64,000 bases of DNA from Flavobacteriales bacterium (GCA_016704485.1 JADJAA010000002.1:1054001-1118000); one strand, 5' to 3'. Positions 36,172 to 45,375 are shown, counted from the stretch's first letter. Notes: generated by a model not told the origin, from the sequence alone. A program made the numbers and translations.

Positions 36172-36936
36172 ATGATCCAGATCCGCATTTTACTTCTGCT
36201 CGTAGTCCTGTGTTCGTCCTCGAAGTTCCATGCCCAGCGCGTGATCCACATCGTGGTTGCCCTTTGCGATAACCAATACCAAGGGATCGTGAAAGTGCCC
36301 GCGGGCATTGGCAATGGTCAGGATGCTAGGACCAACCTTTATTGGGGTGCTGGCTATGGCGTAAAGACGCACTTCAACCGTTCAGCGGAGTGGACCGCAC
36401 AACCATCCAGCCCGGCAACAAACTCACATATCCTGGAGCGAGCTGTCTGGAAGCATAGGGATAGTGCGGTGTACATCATCGCGGATGCCTATGACGGACG
36501 GTACATAAAGGAAGCCACTCAAGCACTATTCAGCTATGCAAGCGGTGCAGAAAAAAGTGAATTCGTTGTGAATGGCGTAAAGCTGAACATAGGCGGTGGC
36601 GCAGACCTGATCGCTTATGTAGGTCATGATGGGTTGATGGAATTCTCGTTGGACCGGACCTTCACAGCCAAGGATACCAAGCAGCGCGAGACGATCATAC
36701 TGGCGTGCATCAGCAAGCGCTATTTCGCTCCGTACTTGGAACCGACCGGGGCAAAACCTTTGGTATGGACCACGGGATTGATGGCGCCCGAAGCATACAC
36801 ACTAAAGGCTGCATTGATTGGTTGGGTGGCACATGAGTCGGATGCGGACATCCGCGAACGTGCTGCAAAAGCCTACGACCAGTACCAGAAATGCGGGATC
36901 AACGGAGCGCGGCGTTTATTGGTCACGGGTTGGTAG
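36172..36936 (+). CDS. Probable caspase-fold (clan CD) secreted protein
   Basis: The protein has 254 residues with a signal peptide (ILLLLVVLCSSSKFHAQ). The rest shows caspase/gingipain-type landmarks in order. Strand 1 is VIHIVVALCDN, a second strand is SAVYIIADAYDG (99-109), the third strand with catalytic His is GADLIAYVGHDG (143-154, His152), and the fourth strand with catalytic Cys is ETIILACISKRY (173-184, Cys179). The spacing of 27 residues between His and Cys is normal for the fold. A third element, TTGLMAPEAYTLKAALIGW, fits a late helix. No sorting domain is present. Its role is unknown; it may be a self-processing peptidase or an inactive relative. The last 14 bases overlap the RDD gene. 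Confidence 0.6.
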   Translation: MIQIRILLLLVVLCSSSKFHAQRVIHIVVALCDNQYQGIVKVPAGIGNGQDARTNLYWGAGYGVKTHFNRSAEWTAQPSSPATNSHILERAVWKHRDSAVYIIADAYDGRYIKEATQALFSYASGAEKSEFVVNGVKLNIGGGADLIAYVGHDGLMEFSLDRTFTAKDTKQRETIILACISKRYFAPYLEPTGAKPLVWTTGLMAPEAYTLKAALIGWVAHESDADIRERAAKAYDQYQKCGINGARRLLVTGW

Positions 36937-37657
36937 TTTGCTGGCCTGTGAGAAATACATAATCCCGAAGAACCGTCTCCAAGAATACCTTAGAACCAAT
37001 GCCAACACCTTCATTCCCGATGACCTTGCGGACCTTATCGGCCATTTCTTCAACAACGCGCACCTTTGAGTTCGCCATTTTTGCGTTAAGCACTTCACGG
37101 ATCATACGTGCCTGAGCATCATTCAATCTCACCGCTTCCGGGATCCGAACCACGTGTCCCTCCTCTACTCTGGTGATCAACGTATCCTGAAGGCTCAATC
37201 GACGCTTCAGCGTTACCACTGTGGTTCCAGCTGCAATATCGCCCAATCGTTGGCCTTTACCATTGATAAGGATCACCACGAAGCCGATCCAATAAAAGCC
37301 ATCTATAGCTCGCAGGATCCACCGGATCAAATATTGGCCTAGCGTCGGTTGTCCGCCATCCACTCGTGCTACACGGATCTTCCTTGCACGCTTACCAATA
37401 CTTTGGCCATCCATGGTCAACTCGCAGACCAAATGGTAGAATAGAAAAGGTAGGAGCACAAAAACAATTGCCAGAATACCAGTTGCGGATCCTCCAACCT
37501 TCCATAGTTCGATAAAACTACCCACGAATAAGCACAACAAGACCCACGCTACGAGCACCAATGAATCCAACAAATATGCTACGGCCCGGTCTCCAACACT
37601 GGCAACTTCATGCTGCACAACAACGTTCTGCGCTGTTTCTATGTCAATGGTCTGCAT
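36923..37657 (-). CDS. RDD family membrane protein
   Basis: The 244-residue protein has the RDD domain. It begins after about 20 residues with ASVGDRAVAYLLDSLVLVAW, followed by a second helix and RVDGGQPTLGQYLIRWILRAIDGFYW, ending at about residue 150. Then comes a soluble tail (SLQDTLITRVEEGHVVRIPEAVRLNDAQARMIREVLNAK). RDD proteins often stand beside SpoIIM-MoxR clusters, and here the gene is divergent from the SpoIIM gene, 61 bases away from it. Its 3' end overlaps the 3' end of the caspase-like gene by 14 bases, so the two transcripts are partly antisense. The function is unknown; ion exchange has been proposed for some members. Confidence 0.9.
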   Translation of the reverse strand: MQTIDIETAQNVVVQHEVASVGDRAVAYLLDSLVLVAWVLLCLFVGSFIELWKVGGSATGILAIVFVLLPFLFYHLVCELTMDGQSIGKRARKIRVARVDGGQPTLGQYLIRWILRAIDGFYWIGFVVILINGKGQRLGDIAAGTTVVTLKRRLSLQDTLITRVEEGHVVRIPEAVRLNDAQARMIREVLNAKMANSKVRVVEEMADKVRKVIGNEGVGIGSKVFLETVLRDYVFLTGQQTTNP

Positions 37658-37704
37658 TGGGGCGGCAAAATAAGGAGAGAACCACCGTTATGCTTTCCCT
37701 GCAT

Positions 37705-37712
37705 TATGTTTG
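37705..37712 (+). promoter_or_regulatory. -7 element TATGTTTG before the SpoIIM-MoxR operon
   Basis: TATGTTTG matches TAnnTTTG and ends 6 bases before the ATG at 37719, in the 61-base gap between the divergent RDD and SpoIIM genes. No -33 TTG is seen at the usual distance. Confidence 0.4.
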
Positions 37713-37718
37713 ACATCC

Positions 37719-38696
37719 ATGCGCGAAGCAGCCTTTATTCAACGGAACAAACCAAAGTGGGAACGCTTGGAGAAAGCTGTTAGTGGGCTGGATATGCTCA
37801 GTGGCGACGAAGCATCAGAGCTCTATATCGCGTTGAACGATGACCTGTCCTATGCGCGGACCTTCTACCCTTCGAGCAATATCGCAACGTATTTGAACGG
37901 GTTGGCATCGCGTTTACACCATCATATCTACAAGAACAAACGCACGAATAGAGGGCGGTTCAAGACCTTCTGGACAGAAGAAGTGCCACTCGCTTTGGCC
38001 GCCACACGACAACAACTCTTGTTGTCATTCACCGTCTTTATGCTCGCAATGGGCATCGGAGCACTATCAGCAAAATACGACGCTACGTTCGTGCGACTTA
38101 TTCTTGGTGATGGTTATGTGGACATGACCTTGGAGAACATCCATAAGGGTGAACCCATGGCGGTGTATGGCGGATCAGAGGAAGGTGAAATGTTCTTGGG
38201 CATCACCATCAACAATGTGCGCGTTGCACTCTTGTGTTTTGCCGCCGGTATATTCGCGAGCTATGGGACAGGTCTGTTACTTCTGTACAACGGCATCATG
38301 GTAGGCGCGTTCCAATACTTCTTTCATGAACAAGGCGTGCTGCGTGAGAGTTTGCTCACCATCTGGGTACACGGCACATTAGAAATATCGGCCATCATCA
38401 TCGCCGGAGCTGCTGGCTTTGCATTGGGCAACGGCATGTTGTTTCCGGGAACCTATAAGCGCATCGAGAGTTTCCGGCATGGTGCCCGACTTGGCATGAA
38501 GGTCGTGATCGGCTTGGTGCCAGTATTCATTGTAGCGGGTTTCCTGGAATCCTTTGTAACACGCCATGCATTGACATTGCCACCGATCATAACACTGAGC
38601 ATCATTGGACTATCGCTCACCTTCGTCATCTTTTATTTCATCATCCAACCTTACCATGCAGAACATCGAGCCGGTGCAATTGCGCCAAGTACGTGA
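37719..38696 (+). CDS. SpoIIM (stage II sporulation protein M)-like membrane protein
   Basis: The 325-residue protein starts with a soluble helical region (WERLEKAVSGLDMLSGDEASELYIALNDDLSYARTFYPS) and then a membrane domain of about five helices. A typical SpoIIM core is GITINNVRVALLCFAAGIFASYGTGLLLLYNGIMVGAFQ, with the extracytoplasmic motif FFHEQGVLRESLLTIWVHGTLEISAIIIAG. In Bacteroidota it is a non-sporulation protein encoded at the start of MoxR clusters. I chose the ATG at 37719; a TTG at 37710 is in frame. The next gene starts inside its 3' end (41-base overlap). Confidence 0.9.
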   Translation: MREAAFIQRNKPKWERLEKAVSGLDMLSGDEASELYIALNDDLSYARTFYPSSNIATYLNGLASRLHHHIYKNKRTNRGRFKTFWTEEVPLALAATRQQLLLSFTVFMLAMGIGALSAKYDATFVRLILGDGYVDMTLENIHKGEPMAVYGGSEEGEMFLGITINNVRVALLCFAAGIFASYGTGLLLLYNGIMVGAFQYFFHEQGVLRESLLTIWVHGTLEISAIIIAGAAGFALGNGMLFPGTYKRIESFRHGARLGMKVVIGLVPVFIVAGFLESFVTRHALTLPPIITLSIIGLSLTFVIFYFIIQPYHAEHRAGAIAPST

Positions 38697-39546
38697 CCTC
38701 GGTCAGATCGTAACATCCACATTCCAATTCCTGAAACAGAATTGGAAACCCCTGTTCCGTGCCATTGGCACCATTGTAATTCCGATCGCATTGATCGCGG
38801 GCTTTTTCATGGGCAAGACGGTCGGTGACCTACAAGGAATGATCTTCTCGGGTTCCCTGTCCGGAGAACCTTCCGCAATGCTCGGAGCACTTGCCGGGAA
38901 TATGTTGCCGATGATCGGAGGCTACATACTCGTTTTCGCCGCGGTAATGCTATTGATCGCGATCGTTCATGAATACATCAGATTGTATGATATGGGACAA
39001 CATCACGGCGTAACAACCGCTCAATTATGGAGTCTGTCAACAGGTCAGCTAGGATCGTATATAGGGATGAGCATTTTGTCCGGGCTCTTGGTCATGCTGG
39101 GTGCCTTGTTGTGCATCTTTCCACTTTTTTATCCACTTACGGTACTCTCACTCATACTGATCGTACACGCCATTGAGCGCAAAGGAGCAACCGGTTCCAT
39201 GTCCCGTTCCAATGAACTTGTACAGGGTCGATTCTGGGATACCTTGGGCCTCGTGATCGTAATTGGTCTGGTGAATGCAGTGGTCAGTTATGCGATCATG
39301 CTACCCATTACCATTGTCGGGGCGGTGCTTGGGTTCAATGGCATCATGGCCATGGCCGAAGGAGAACCAGGAGCGATGGATGGCTATGGTATGTTCATGT
39401 CCATTCAAATGGCAATTCAAATGGCCGTCACTGTTCTCACCTACCCTATCGTCTACGTCGGTCTTAGCTTGAAATACTTCAGCCTTGTTGAGGAAAAAGA
39501 AGGATCCGGTCTTCGTCAAAAAGTAGAAGGCTTCGAGGACATTTGA
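38656..39546 (+). CDS. Multi-pass membrane protein of the MoxR cluster
   Basis: The 296-residue protein has about six transmembrane helices. The region starts with RQVRDLGQIVTSTFQFLKQNWKPLF, the hallmark of the GPDPase_memb/DUF7847-like membrane protein family, and contains AIGTIVIPIALIAGFFMG, LVMLGALLCIFPLFYPL and a cytoplasmic ERKGATGSMSRSNELVQGRFWDTLGL loop. Its role in the cluster is unknown. The start overlaps the end of the SpoIIM gene by 41 bases and a DUF4129 gene starts 4 bases after its stop, so all are co-transcribed. Confidence 0.8.
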   Translation: MQNIEPVQLRQVRDLGQIVTSTFQFLKQNWKPLFRAIGTIVIPIALIAGFFMGKTVGDLQGMIFSGSLSGEPSAMLGALAGNMLPMIGGYILVFAAVMLLIAIVHEYIRLYDMGQHHGVTTAQLWSLSTGQLGSYIGMSILSGLLVMLGALLCIFPLFYPLTVLSLILIVHAIERKGATGSMSRSNELVQGRFWDTLGLVIVIGLVNAVVSYAIMLPITIVGAVLGFNGIMAMAEGEPGAMDGYGMFMSIQMAIQMAVTVLTYPIVYVGLSLKYFSLVEEKEGSGLRQKVEGFEDI

Positions 39547-39550
39547 TCGC

Positions 39551-40249
39551 ATGCGGGTGCTGTTGGTCTTCTTGTGTTTTTTGGCGTTCGCGCCATTCGG
39601 CCATGCCGTGCAGGACTCATTAGCACCGACCCAACCGATCGAATTGCGCGGTTTTGATACGGATCGGATAGCTGCGTATCAGGCTGATCCGGACTACTTC
39701 TACGAACGCGAGATCATGCGCGAGCCCACGCCATGGGAACGGATCAAGGAATGGATCTATGAATGGTTGAGGAAACTGTTCGGCAACGAAGCAGGTCGTT
39801 TCGTCACGGATAATATCTACTACTTGATCATCCTGCTCGGCATCGGAATCGCGATCTATTTCCTGAGCAAGGGCGGCTTACGCAAAGTGTTCTACGGTGA
39901 ACCACGCTCACTAGCGGAAGTTGCAGTGGTTGATGAGGACATCCGTGGAATGGATCTACCGACCATGATAGCTGAGGCCGAACAACAAGGTGACCTGCGG
40001 CGCGCGATACGCCTGCATTACTTGCTCGTTCTGCGAAAATTAGTGGATAACGGCATTCTCCATTGGGGACCGGAATTCACCGATCGCAATTACATCGAAC
40101 AGATCGAGAATAGCGGAATGCGCGAACGCTTTACCCATACGGCACGTGTGTTCCAGTGGGTGTGGTACGGCCATGCCGAAGTGGATCAAGTGCGTTATGA
40201 TGAGCTGCGTAAATGGTTCGTTGAATTTGAATTGGCACCGGCAGCATGA
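39551..40249 (+). CDS. DUF4129 domain protein
   Basis: The 232-residue protein has a signal peptide-like N-terminus (VLLVFLCFLAFAPFGHAVQ), a central transmembrane segment (YLIILLGIGIAIYFLS at about residues 91-106) and a C-terminal DUF4129 part. That part has AEAEQQGDLRRAIRLHYLLVLRKLVDNG and TFTDRN-like and FQWVWYGHAEVDQVRYDELRKWF segments. It is a standard partner of MoxR and DUF58 proteins. A large loop should lie in the periplasm. The stop overlaps the next start by 4 bases. Confidence 0.85.
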   Translation: MRVLLVFLCFLAFAPFGHAVQDSLAPTQPIELRGFDTDRIAAYQADPDYFYEREIMREPTPWERIKEWIYEWLRKLFGNEAGRFVTDNIYYLIILLGIGIAIYFLSKGGLRKVFYGEPRSLAEVAVVDEDIRGMDLPTMIAEAEQQGDLRRAIRLHYLLVLRKLVDNGILHWGPEFTDRNYIEQIENSGMRERFTHTARVFQWVWYGHAEVDQVRYDELRKWFVEFELAPAA

Positions 40250-41442
40250 CACGGTTCGAGAAGCGCATAGTACTGGGATTGGCCCTGTTGATCATTGTGC
40301 TTTCCGTAATGGAAGCCATGGTCCCACAACCAACGGACTGGTCGCCCTCCTACTCGCGCCATCACAAGAAACCATTGGGAACTTCGCTTGTTTTTGAACG
40401 ATTGATCGATCTCTTCCCTGAGATCAGCGAAGTACACCAGGCCGCGGAAAGCACACAACAAAGCAGCTACAACGAGGAGTACCAAGCCATGGAAATGCAT
40501 ACTCCGGTCAATCGGATCTTCATCAATAACTATATCCATTTCGACCCGATGATCGCGGAGGACCTCATGACCAACGCGTATATGGGTGATCATATTTTCA
40601 TTGCTGCCGAGGACATCGGTGGTATTCTCGGTGATAGTTTGAATGTGCGGATCAACGGTGGTTACGGGGCATCCAGTGATACAGGAGATGTTCGCTGTGT
40701 TGGAGATCAGCGCATTGCAACGGGAACGTTCCATTACGTTCGTGGTACATCCGGAGGTCACTTCACCAGTTATGATACAACACATACACGTGTGCTGGCA
40801 GTGAATGGCCACGCGGATCCCGTGCTCGTGGAAACAGCCTTTGGTAGCGGCCGGTTCGTGTTGTGCAGCATGCCGGACGCGTTCACCAATTTCAATCTTC
40901 TGAAGAACGACAACGCCGAATTCATCTCCGGTGCATTCAGTATTCTACCGCAGTGGCCTGTGATCTGGGACGAATTCTACAAAGCTGGCCGTGGAGAATC
41001 TCAAACTCCGCTGCGCTATCTGCTTTCACAAGAGGCTTTGCGCTGGGCTTGGTACATCGCATTGGGATTGATCATGCTCTATATCGCTGTTTATGCAAGA
41101 CGCCAACAACGCGCTATTCCCATCGTGGCAGCTCCGCGTAACGCAACGCGGGAGTTGGTCCACACCATTGGTAGGTTGTATTGGCAAAAAGGTGATCACG
41201 GCGATCTAGCGCACAAAATGATCGCGCACTTCAAGGACGATATCCGCCAACGGACCTACCTGCGCACGTTCGCATACGATGACGCTACAACACAGCACCT
41301 AAGTGCAAAGACCGGCAAGACCTCGGAGGAGATCGCTGAACTATTGCGTTCCATCGAACGTTATGAAAAAGCCACGCACCTTAGTGAAACCGAACTACAG
41401 CAATTGAATAACGAACTCTACGAATTCCGTCAACTGATATGA
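40246..41442 (+). CDS. DUF4350 domain protein
   Basis: The 398-residue protein has an N-terminal transmembrane helix (VLGLALLIIVLSVMEAM) and a soluble part with GTSLVFERLIDLFPEISEV, GDHIFIAAEDIGGILGDSL and GSGRFVLCSMPDAFTNFNLLKND. A second transmembrane helix lies near residue 270 (WAWYIALGLIMLYIAVYAR), followed by a C-terminal cytoplasmic tail. The DUF4350 fold resembles a glutamine-amidotransferase/PIG-like domain, but the catalytic residues are absent, so a binding role is likelier. It overlaps the neighbours by 4 bases at both ends. Confidence 0.82.
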   Translation: MTRFEKRIVLGLALLIIVLSVMEAMVPQPTDWSPSYSRHHKKPLGTSLVFERLIDLFPEISEVHQAAESTQQSSYNEEYQAMEMHTPVNRIFINNYIHFDPMIAEDLMTNAYMGDHIFIAAEDIGGILGDSLNVRINGGYGASSDTGDVRCVGDQRIATGTFHYVRGTSGGHFTSYDTTHTRVLAVNGHADPVLVETAFGSGRFVLCSMPDAFTNFNLLKNDNAEFISGAFSILPQWPVIWDEFYKAGRGESQTPLRYLLSQEALRWAWYIALGLIMLYIAVYARRQQRAIPIVAAPRNATRELVHTIGRLYWQKGDHGDLAHKMIAHFKDDIRQRTYLRTFAYDDATTQHLSAKTGKTSEEIAELLRSIERYEKATHLSETELQQLNNELYEFRQLI

Positions 41443-42473
41443 TGACCATGGAACCGAACGACAACAACCCGGAACAACTACAAGACTCCAATGCTGCTGA
41501 CCAGGACGGCTTTAGACCAACCGTACCACTTACGGAACTGCAACAGGCCGTTGCCAAACTGCGTGGCGAAGTACAGAAGGTGATCGTAGGCCAGGACCAA
41601 GTTGTGGATCTGCTCTTGATCGCGTTGCTCTGCGATGGCCACGTATTGATAGAGGGCGCACCGGGATTGGCCAAAACGCTAACGGCCAAGTTGCTGGCAC
41701 GGTGCATAAAGACCAATTTTTCAAGGATCCAGTTCACACCGGACCTAATGCCGAGTGATGTGATCGGCACAAGCGTTTTCGACCCACGCACCACTGCATT
41801 CGAGTTCCGTCCCGGGCCGATATTCAGCAATATCATTCTGGTCGATGAGATCAACCGTGCCCCTGCCAAAACACAGAGTGCGCTCTTCGAGGCCATGGAA
41901 GAACGCCAAGTGACATCCGATGGTAAGACGCATCTCCTGGGCAAACCGTTCATGATCGTTGCAACGCAGAACCCCATTGAGCAGGAAGGCACCTATCGGT
42001 TGCCCGAAGCACAATTGGATCGCTTCTTCTTCAAAGTGAACGTGGATTATCCTACGGTCGAAGAGGAATTCCAGATCATGATCCGTGCTGGGCAAGGCCG
42101 CAAAATGTTAAGCGTTGATGCCGTTCAACCGGTGATAGGACCAGAAGAACTGGAGCGTGCGCGCTCGTTGGTCCAACAGATCAGGTGCGATGAAAAACTG
42201 ATGCGGTACATCGCATCCATCGTGGATCGCACGCGCCATGATGGTTCACTTATGTTGGGCGCATCACCGCGCGCATCGCTGGCCATACTTGAGGGGTCAC
42301 GCGCACAAGCAGCAATGGATGGTCGCGATTTCGTGACACCGGAAGACATACAGCGTGTAACGCCACATGTTCTGCGCCACCGGATCCAGTTGACACCGGA
42401 GCGGGAAATGGAGGGATTGACACCCGATCAGGTCATTACGCTACTTGTGAAACAGATCGAAGTACCGCGGTAG
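41439..42473 (+). CDS. MoxR family AAA+ ATPase
   Basis: The 344-residue cytoplasmic ATPase has Walker A GAPGLAKT, Walker B with ILVDEINRAPAKTQSALFEAMEE, sensor 1 VATQNPIEQEGTYRLPEAQLDRF and a C-terminal lid domain with SPRASLAILEGSRAQAAMDGRDFVTPEDI. MoxR ATPases act as chaperones that load metal or protein partners, here with the DUF58 protein encoded next. It overlaps the DUF4350 gene by 4 bases and precedes the DUF58 gene by 7 bases. Length is normal. Confidence 0.95.
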   Translation: MMTMEPNDNNPEQLQDSNAADQDGFRPTVPLTELQQAVAKLRGEVQKVIVGQDQVVDLLLIALLCDGHVLIEGAPGLAKTLTAKLLARCIKTNFSRIQFTPDLMPSDVIGTSVFDPRTTAFEFRPGPIFSNIILVDEINRAPAKTQSALFEAMEERQVTSDGKTHLLGKPFMIVATQNPIEQEGTYRLPEAQLDRFFFKVNVDYPTVEEEFQIMIRAGQGRKMLSVDAVQPVIGPEELERARSLVQQIRCDEKLMRYIASIVDRTRHDGSLMLGASPRASLAILEGSRAQAAMDGRDFVTPEDIQRVTPHVLRHRIQLTPEREMEGLTPDQVITLLVKQIEVPR

Positions 42474-42480
42474 TCGAAGT

Positions 42481-43812
42481 ATGAAGTCGATCAGGTCCAT
42501 ATTTCTTACTCGCCGTGCATTCATTGCAGGATGGGTCATTGTTGGCCTGTTCCTGTTCGGTTGGATCTGGTCCCCGTTGCTCGTATTCGCTAAGCTATCC
42601 TTCGTGATCATCCTGATCTCATTATTCGCTGAGCTGTTCATTCTTTTCGGAAAGCGATCCGGAATGGAAGCACAACGGCACACCTATGAGCGGTGGAGCA
42701 ATGGTGATCAGAATCCGGTTTCGATCGCATTGAAAAGCGGATATGGAATGGCCATGCACGTTCGGATACTCGATGAACTACCCGTGCAATTCCAGAAACG
42801 CGACCTTGTATTCAACGGCGCGATCGCAGCTTGGGGTTCACGTACGTTCGAGTACACCGTGCGCCCCGTGCAACGTGGCATTTACCACTATGGGGCCGTG
42901 CAAGCTTACGTCTCAGGACCATTGCGGTTAGCGGAACGGCGCTTCAGTTTGGACAATGCCAAGGAAGTAGCGGTGTACCCCAGCTATTTACAGCTACGGA
43001 AATATGAATTGTTGGCCATCAGTGACAAGCTCACGCTTGCTGGTATAAAACGCTTGCGAAGAGTTGCCAACCAAGCGGAATTCGAACGGATCAAGGAATA
43101 CGTTACGGGCGATGATCGTCGCACAGTGAATTGGAAGGCCACCGCACGCCGAGGCAGATTAATGGTGAACCAATACCAGGATGAAAAAGCCCAACAGGTC
43201 TTCTCATTGATCGATACAGGTCGCGTAATGAAAATGCCGTTCGAAGGGTTGAGCTTATTGGACTATGCGATAAACGCCGCGCTGGTGATAAGCAGCATCG
43301 CCATGCATAAAGAAGACAAGGCAGGCCTTATCACGTTCAGCAATAAAGTACGTGATACGGTACCCGCCAGCCGCCAACGCGGACACATGCAGACCATCTT
43401 GCAAACACTTTATGGGCAAGCCACCGACTACAAAGAGACGGATATGGAAAGCCTTTACGCAGCGGTAAAACGAAAGGTGCACCAGCGTAGTCTACTTCTG
43501 CTTTTCACCAATTATGAGAGCATGCACGCCTTGGAACGCCAACTCCCCTATTTGCGCCGCTTGGCCAAGCAACACATGGTGGTCCCGATCTTTTTTCTCA
43601 ACACGGAACTGGAAAAGGATATCCTGGATCGCCCGCTCGATACCGAAGCCATCTATATCCGGACCATTGCTGAACGCACCATGCACGAAAAACGCCTTAT
43701 CTCAAAAGAGCTGGAGAGGCACGGCATGCCCGCGATCCTCTGCCGTCCACAGGACCTTACCGTGAGTGTGATCAACAGGTACCTGGAGATGAAGGCGCGT
43801 GGCACTTGGTAA
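42481..43812 (+). CDS. DUF58 domain protein of the MoxR cluster
   Basis: The 443-residue protein has two N-terminal transmembrane helices (residues about 10-55), an Ig-like section and the DUF58/VWA-like part. The hallmark YVTGDDRRTVNWKATARRGRLMVNQYQDEK at about residues 208-237 is followed by FSLIDTGRVM, an MIDAS-like motif, and LDYAINAALVISSIAM. DUF58 proteins form complexes with MoxR ATPases. The gene ends the six-gene operon that starts at SpoIIM. No BatA/BatB genes of the aerotolerance operon are present here. Confidence 0.9.
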   Translation: MKSIRSIFLTRRAFIAGWVIVGLFLFGWIWSPLLVFAKLSFVIILISLFAELFILFGKRSGMEAQRHTYERWSNGDQNPVSIALKSGYGMAMHVRILDELPVQFQKRDLVFNGAIAAWGSRTFEYTVRPVQRGIYHYGAVQAYVSGPLRLAERRFSLDNAKEVAVYPSYLQLRKYELLAISDKLTLAGIKRLRRVANQAEFERIKEYVTGDDRRTVNWKATARRGRLMVNQYQDEKAQQVFSLIDTGRVMKMPFEGLSLLDYAINAALVISSIAMHKEDKAGLITFSNKVRDTVPASRQRGHMQTILQTLYGQATDYKETDMESLYAAVKRKVHQRSLLLLFTNYESMHALERQLPYLRRLAKQHMVVPIFFLNTELEKDILDRPLDTEAIYIRTIAERTMHEKRLISKELERHGMPAILCRPQDLTVSVINRYLEMKARGTW

Positions 43813-43892
43813 CTGGAACTACGATTGAAGTTTCTTTGGTTCAAATGGAACAATAGCGTGCAAGATCAAGCTTCCAACTAACCCATAAACCG

Positions 43893-43900
43893 TACCTTTG
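43893..43900 (+). promoter_or_regulatory. -7 element TACCTTTG before the gene at 43930
   Basis: TACCTTTG is an exact match to TAnnTTTG, 29 bases before the ATG at 43930. The region between the DUF58 stop and this gene is 117 bases. No -33 TTG is visible at the normal spacing. Confidence 0.4.
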
Positions 43901-43929
43901 CGACCCAACAAAATGTCCTTGCTTCGCAA

Positions 43930-45375
43930 ATGATCCAACAGGACCCCACACGCGCCGTTCTAAGTCCGGCCCAGAAAGCGCGTAGGATCAACTATGACCC
44001 CGATCTGTATGGCACGTTCGCAGAGATCGGTGTTGGTCAGGAAACGGTTCGCCATTTCTTCAGAGCTGGCGGGGCTTCGCAGACCATCGCGAAGGCCATG
44101 TCCGCTTATGACAAGGACTTCAGTAACGCTATTTACGGGCCGGAACCGGGTAACCGTTTCGTGTGTGAAAGCAGATTGAAGAACATGATCCGCCATGAAT
44201 ATGGCTTGATCGTTGATCGTCTTTCGCGCAAGGACCATCCAACGAAGACCTTTTTCAGTTTTGCGAACACCATTGCCGGTTCAACTTTTGAGCGACCTCA
44301 CAGTGGACATGGCTGGATCGGTGTACGATTCCAGACAGGACCGGAAGATCCAACAAGTGATATCATCCTCCACATCCGACTGCATGATCCGGATATCACC
44401 TTGCAACAAGAAAGCATTGGTGCATTGGGAGTGAATTTATTATATGGCGCATTGTTCAATCACAATGACACGAACGAGCTGATGCACAGCTTGTATGACA
44501 ACGTAAGCAGACATGTGATAGAGATCGACATGATCCAGATGAACGGCCCTGCCTTTGCACAGGTGGACAATCGTTTGTTGAGCTTGCAGTTGGTAAAGCG
44601 CGGGTACACGGATGCCGTACTCTTCGGTCCCGATGGACAGAACCTACAGGCAAGCGAAGCATTGTACAAGAAGAACATCCTTGCGATCCGTGGAAGTTTC
44701 CGTCCTGTCACGAAAGTGAACATCGACATGATCATGAACGGCTACAACATGTACATCAAGGAACAGCGTGTAGACCGTCAGAATCTGCAGGTATTGTTCG
44801 AGATCACGTTGAGCAACTTGCGCGAGGATACCGGTGATGTGGACGAAAAGGACTTCATTGATCGTGCTGATATCCTCTGTTCATTAGGACAGACCGTGAT
44901 GATCAGCAACTACCAGGAATACTACAAACTGGTGGATTACTTCAGCCGCTATACCAAGGCACGCATGGGCTTGATCATGGGCGTGAACAACCTCATTGAC
45001 GTATTCGACGAGAAATACTACCGGAACTTGAACGGCGGTATGTTGGAGGCTTTCGGAATCCTCTTCACACGAGATCTGAAGATCTATGTCTATCCGAGCC
45101 GTCAGTCTGAACAAGATGATATTATGCGATTGGAGAGCATGCCTGTCCATCCACGCTTACAGCCGCTGTACGACTACTTGCTGTTCAACAAACGCTTGGT
45201 GAACATCGAGAGCTTCGACCCCAAGGTCCTACACATCTTCAGCAAACAAGTGCTGGAAATGATCCGCACCAATGCGAGTGGTTGGGAAGATATGGTCCCA
45301 CCCTACGTGGATAACATGATCAAGGACAATAAGTTGTTCGGTTATGTTCCCAAGAAGGACGGTGTTGACGCGTAG
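43930..45375 (+). CDS. Large conserved protein of unknown function (often annotated nicotinate-nucleotide adenylyltransferase)
   Basis: The 481-residue protein is well conserved in Bacteroidota and Cyanobacteria, recognisable from LSPAQKARRINYDPDLYGTFAEIGVGQE and FFRAGGASQTIAKAMSAYDKDF. I recall it being annotated as a nicotinic acid mononucleotide adenylyltransferase, but I see no (H/T)xGH nucleotidyltransferase motif; the GHGWIGVRFQ stretch is not one. The second half has a region like DRADILCSLGQTVMISNYQEYYKLVDYFSRYTKARMGLIMGV. No signal peptide is present, so it is cytoplasmic. It should be treated as unknown. An upstream -7 element suggests its own promoter. Confidence 0.75.
   Translation: MIQQDPTRAVLSPAQKARRINYDPDLYGTFAEIGVGQETVRHFFRAGGASQTIAKAMSAYDKDFSNAIYGPEPGNRFVCESRLKNMIRHEYGLIVDRLSRKDHPTKTFFSFANTIAGSTFERPHSGHGWIGVRFQTGPEDPTSDIILHIRLHDPDITLQQESIGALGVNLLYGALFNHNDTNELMHSLYDNVSRHVIEIDMIQMNGPAFAQVDNRLLSLQLVKRGYTDAVLFGPDGQNLQASEALYKKNILAIRGSFRPVTKVNIDMIMNGYNMYIKEQRVDRQNLQVLFEITLSNLREDTGDVDEKDFIDRADILCSLGQTVMISNYQEYYKLVDYFSRYTKARMGLIMGVNNLIDVFDEKYYRNLNGGMLEAFGILFTRDLKIYVYPSRQSEQDDIMRLESMPVHPRLQPLYDYLLFNKRLVNIESFDPKVLHIFSKQVLEMIRTNASGWEDMVPPYVDNMIKDNKLFGYVPKKDGVDA

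Noticed and set aside
40195..40812. 206-residue minus-strand open frame inside DUF4350
   Set aside because: It overlaps two strongly coupled plus-strand genes and has an odd Cys/His-rich translation.
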